Shown here: positions 62,382 to 64,000 of the stretch, in pieces
How the letters are laid out: every line of letters starts with the position of its first letter
Position numbering within the stretch: the stretch's first letter is position 1
Assembly (NCBI RefSeq): GCF_003053725.1
Contig: NZ_QAYC01000015.1
Span: 1 to 64,000 of the forward strand
DNA: 64,000 bases
DNA from: Rhodovulum kholense
GTDB lineage: Bacteria > Pseudomonadota > Alphaproteobacteria > Rhodobacterales > Rhodobacteraceae
Direction: 5' to 3'
Program-made: the position numbers and the translations under genes
The notes under the pieces: model-generated
What the model saw: the letters and a program-made list of their open reading frames with translations, nothing else
The model's database searches: none
What the model was told of the DNA's origin: nothing

Positions 62382-62930
62382 GTGAATGAAAGACAGGCGA
62401 CCGACACCAGATGGGTGACATGCGTGACGCGCATCCGGGACGAGCGGGACCAGACCGCTTTCGCCCGGCTGTTCGCGCATTTCGCCCCCCGGGTGAAGGC
62501 GTTCTTGATGAAATCCGGGGCCGATGCGGCCCTGGCGGAAGAATGTGCGCAGGAGGTGATGGCGACGGTCTGGCGCAAGGCGCATCTGTTCGATCCGGAG
62601 CGGGCCAGCGTGGCGACATGGATCTTCACCATCGCCCGCAACCGGCGGATCGACGCGCTGCGCAAGCAGCGGCATCCCGAGCCCGAGGATCTGACCTGGG
62701 GCCCGGAACACGAGCCCGACCAGGCCGAGACACTGGCACTGCAACAGGAGAGCGAACAGCTCGGGCGCGCCCTTCAGGCGTTGCCCGAGGCCCAGAGGGT
62801 GCTGATCGAACGGGCCTATTTCGGCGAGCTCTCGCATCGCGAGATCGCAGCCGAGACCGGCCTGCCGCTTGGCACGATCAAATCGAGGATACGGCTGGCG
62901 CTGGAACGCTTGCGCCAGGAGATGACATGA
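62382..62930 (+). CDS. rpoE: ECF sigma factor RpoE, singlet-oxygen response
   Basis: A 182-residue group IV sigma factor. Region 2: TAFARLFAHFAPRVKAFLMKSGADAALAEECAQEVMATVWRKAHLFDPERASVATWIFTIARNRRIDALRKQRH. Region 4: RVLIERAYFGELSHREIAAETGLPLGTIKSRIRLALERLRQ. It is very close to R. sphaeroides sigma-E (ECF11), which is released from ChrR by singlet oxygen. The start is GTG at 62382, eight bases after GAGG; this gives the usual length and N-terminus. chrR follows after 16 bases. Confidence 0.94.
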   Translation: MNERQATDTRWVTCVTRIRDERDQTAFARLFAHFAPRVKAFLMKSGADAALAEECAQEVMATVWRKAHLFDPERASVATWIFTIARNRRIDALRKQRHPEPEDLTWGPEHEPDQAETLALQQESEQLGRALQALPEAQRVLIERAYFGELSHREIAAETGLPLGTIKSRIRLALERLRQEMT

Positions 62931-62946
62931 GGATGCGACCGGACCC

Positions 62947-63603
62947 ATGACGACGCCCATCATCCACCACCTGACCGACGATCTTCTGATGGCCCATGCC
63001 TCGGGCAGCCTGCCCGAAGCCTTCGGGCTGGTCGTCGCGACCCATGTGTCGCTGTGCGACGAGTGTCGGGCCCGGCTGGCCGGATACGAGGCGGTGGGCG
63101 GCGCGGTGCTTGAAGACGCGGACCCGGGCGTTGCCATGGCCGAGGACAGCCTGGCCGCGACGCTCCGGCTGATTGCCGACATGCCCGAGGAGGCGCGCAT
63201 CGCGGCGCCCGAACCGGCCGCCCCCGTCTTCCCGATGCCACTGCGCGACTATGTCGGCGGCGATGCGGATACGGTGCAATGGCGCGCGCTGGGCGGCGGG
63301 GTGCGGCAGGCGGTTCTGCCCACGGCCCGGGACGCGACCGTGCGGCTGCTGTATATCCCCGCAGGCATGGCGATGCCCGATCACGGCCATGGCGGGATGG
63401 AACTGACGCTGGTGCTGCAGGGCGCCTTCGAGGATGCGGGCGGCCGCTATGGGCGCGGCGATGTCGAGGTTGCGGGCGAAGACCTCGACCACACCCCCGT
63501 CGCGGCGCCGGGTCCCGACTGCATCTGTCTGGCTGCGACCGACGCGCCGCTGAAATTCCACGGCCTGCTGCCGCGTCTGGCGCAGCCTTTCATCGGGATC
63601 TGA
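62947..63603 (+). CDS. chrR: ChrR, zinc-dependent anti-sigma-E factor
   Basis: A 218-residue two-domain anti-sigma factor. The N-terminal domain carries the zinc site formed by an early His (IHHLTDD) and H-x3-C-x2-C in THVSLCDEC. The C-terminal cupin carries ligands in PDHGHGGMELTLVLQG (two His and Glu) and a last His in DLDHTPV. In R. sphaeroides the first domain binds sigma-E and the cupin is needed for the singlet-oxygen response. It is co-transcribed with rpoE. Confidence 0.95.
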   Translation: MTTPIIHHLTDDLLMAHASGSLPEAFGLVVATHVSLCDECRARLAGYEAVGGAVLEDADPGVAMAEDSLAATLRLIADMPEEARIAAPEPAAPVFPMPLRDYVGGDADTVQWRALGGGVRQAVLPTARDATVRLLYIPAGMAMPDHGHGGMELTLVLQGAFEDAGGRYGRGDVEVAGEDLDHTPVAAPGPDCICLAATDAPLKFHGLLPRLAQPFIGI

Positions 63604-63612
63604 GCCGCCGCC

Positions 63613-64000
63613 CTATTCGGCGGGCCGGGGCAGGGGCGGCATCATCTCGTCCTGATCGGCCCCCAGTTCCTCGAAATCGAGATTGTCGAGCTTGGCCGCG
63701 CGTTTGCCCGCGCGCTCGGCGGCGACGCCGATGCCTTCCAGATCGGCGCGGGCCTGACCGAAATGGGTGGTCAGCCGGTCAACCCGTTCCGCCACCAGTT
63801 CGACATCGCGATGCAACTGGCGCAGTGTGCGCCGGATGGCGCCGGCCTGATCGCGCATCCGCGCATCCTTGAGGATCGCCCGCATCGTGTTCAGCGTCGC
63901 CATGCAGGTGGTGGGCGACACGATCCAGACCCGCGCCTCGAAGCTTTCGCGCACCAGATCGGGGAAATTGGCGTGCAGTTCCGCATAGACCGCCTCGGAG
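63613..64000 (-). CDS. rmuC: DNA recombination protein RmuC, 3' part
   Basis: The C-terminal 128 residues of RmuC; the frame continues beyond the right edge. The visible part includes SEAVYAELHANFPDLVRESFEARVWIVSPTTCMATLNTMRAILKDARMR, the conserved catalytic-fold end of the RmuC family, then a coiled-coil region (RRTLRQLHRDVELVAERVDRLTTHFGQARADLEG). RmuC is a putative nuclease that limits recombination at inverted repeats. It is convergent with chrR, only nine bases apart. Confidence 0.88.
   Translation of the reverse strand, partial: SEAVYAELHANFPDLVRESFEARVWIVSPTTCMATLNTMRAILKDARMRDQAGAIRRTLRQLHRDVELVAERVDRLTTHFGQARADLEGIGVAAERAGKRAAKLDNLDFEELGADQDEMMPPLPRPAE

Noticed and set aside
1-64000. 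CRISPR arrays, insertion sequences, prophage or integrated elements
   Set aside because: No regularly spaced repeats, transposase or integrase reading frames, or long direct or inverted repeats were seen.

Overview
The window is GC-rich, densely coded DNA from a purple phototrophic alphaproteobacterium of the Rhodobacteraceae. The best guess is Rhodovulum or a close relative. The guess rests on the photosynthesis operon: pufQ-B-A-L-M is followed directly by pufC with only three CXXCH haem motifs and an uncleaved-looking N-terminal anchor, and there is no pufX. That combination is described for Rhodovulum sulfidophilum. The species is an inference; no 16S rRNA gene is present.

Layout. 1-5862: a cut-off gene start, then housekeeping genes (ribA divergent from a CenR-like response regulator, a secreted protein, xthA, a thioredoxin-TPR protein, a LON-domain protein and a Trm112 protein). 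5917-21543: half of a photosynthesis gene cluster. crtC-crtD run leftward. crtE-crtF, then bchC-bchX-(50-codon ORF)-bchY-bchZ-pufQBALMC and dxs run rightward. Tandem PpsR/CrtJ-type operators (TGT-N12-ACA) lie in the crtD/crtE gap and in front of bchC. Hairpins lie between pufQ and pufB, between pufA and pufL, and after pufC, and a strong intrinsic terminator sits just before dxs. 21623-24862: a flavin monooxygenase with a DUF2783 partner, divergent from a thiolase. 24960-43094: envelope and general genes (pbpC coupled to a giant alpha-2-macroglobulin, a hybrid histidine kinase, yaaA, recQ, yggT, a thioesterase, an Atg22-type MFS protein, mepA, an esterase-like phytase and a queuosine-precursor transporter).

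43095-47072: a mini-ORF behind an extremely strong Shine-Dalgarno, followed by a predicted structured RNA and a terminator, just upstream of the ribosome-rescue gene arfB; then a small secreted protein, serB, a GntR regulator, a zinc metallopeptidase and a TIGR02300 protein. 47239-56765: a leftward operon for uptake and CoA activation of an unknown acid (acyl-CoA synthetase, LivG-LivH-LivM-LivK-LivF, a PaaK-like ligase) with two small membrane proteins and a VOC protein embedded. 57127-63603: a DUF3775 gene, then a five-gene leftward operon (flavin oxidoreductase, DUF1365, MFS, DUF3833, SDR) divergent from rpoE-chrR. This matches the sigma-E/ChrR singlet-oxygen locus of Rhodobacter sphaeroides. 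63613-64000: the 3' part of rmuC.

How the parts fit. Carotenoid (crt, dxs), bacteriochlorophyll (bch) and reaction-centre/LH1 (puf) genes are co-transcribed and share redox control. The rpoE-chrR locus handles singlet oxygen, the by-product of the same photosystem. No rRNA, tRNA, CRISPR array, insertion sequence or prophage was seen. The least explained items are the 50-codon ORF coupled on both sides between bchX and bchY, the mini-ORF/structured RNA before arfB, and the missing start codon of crtC.
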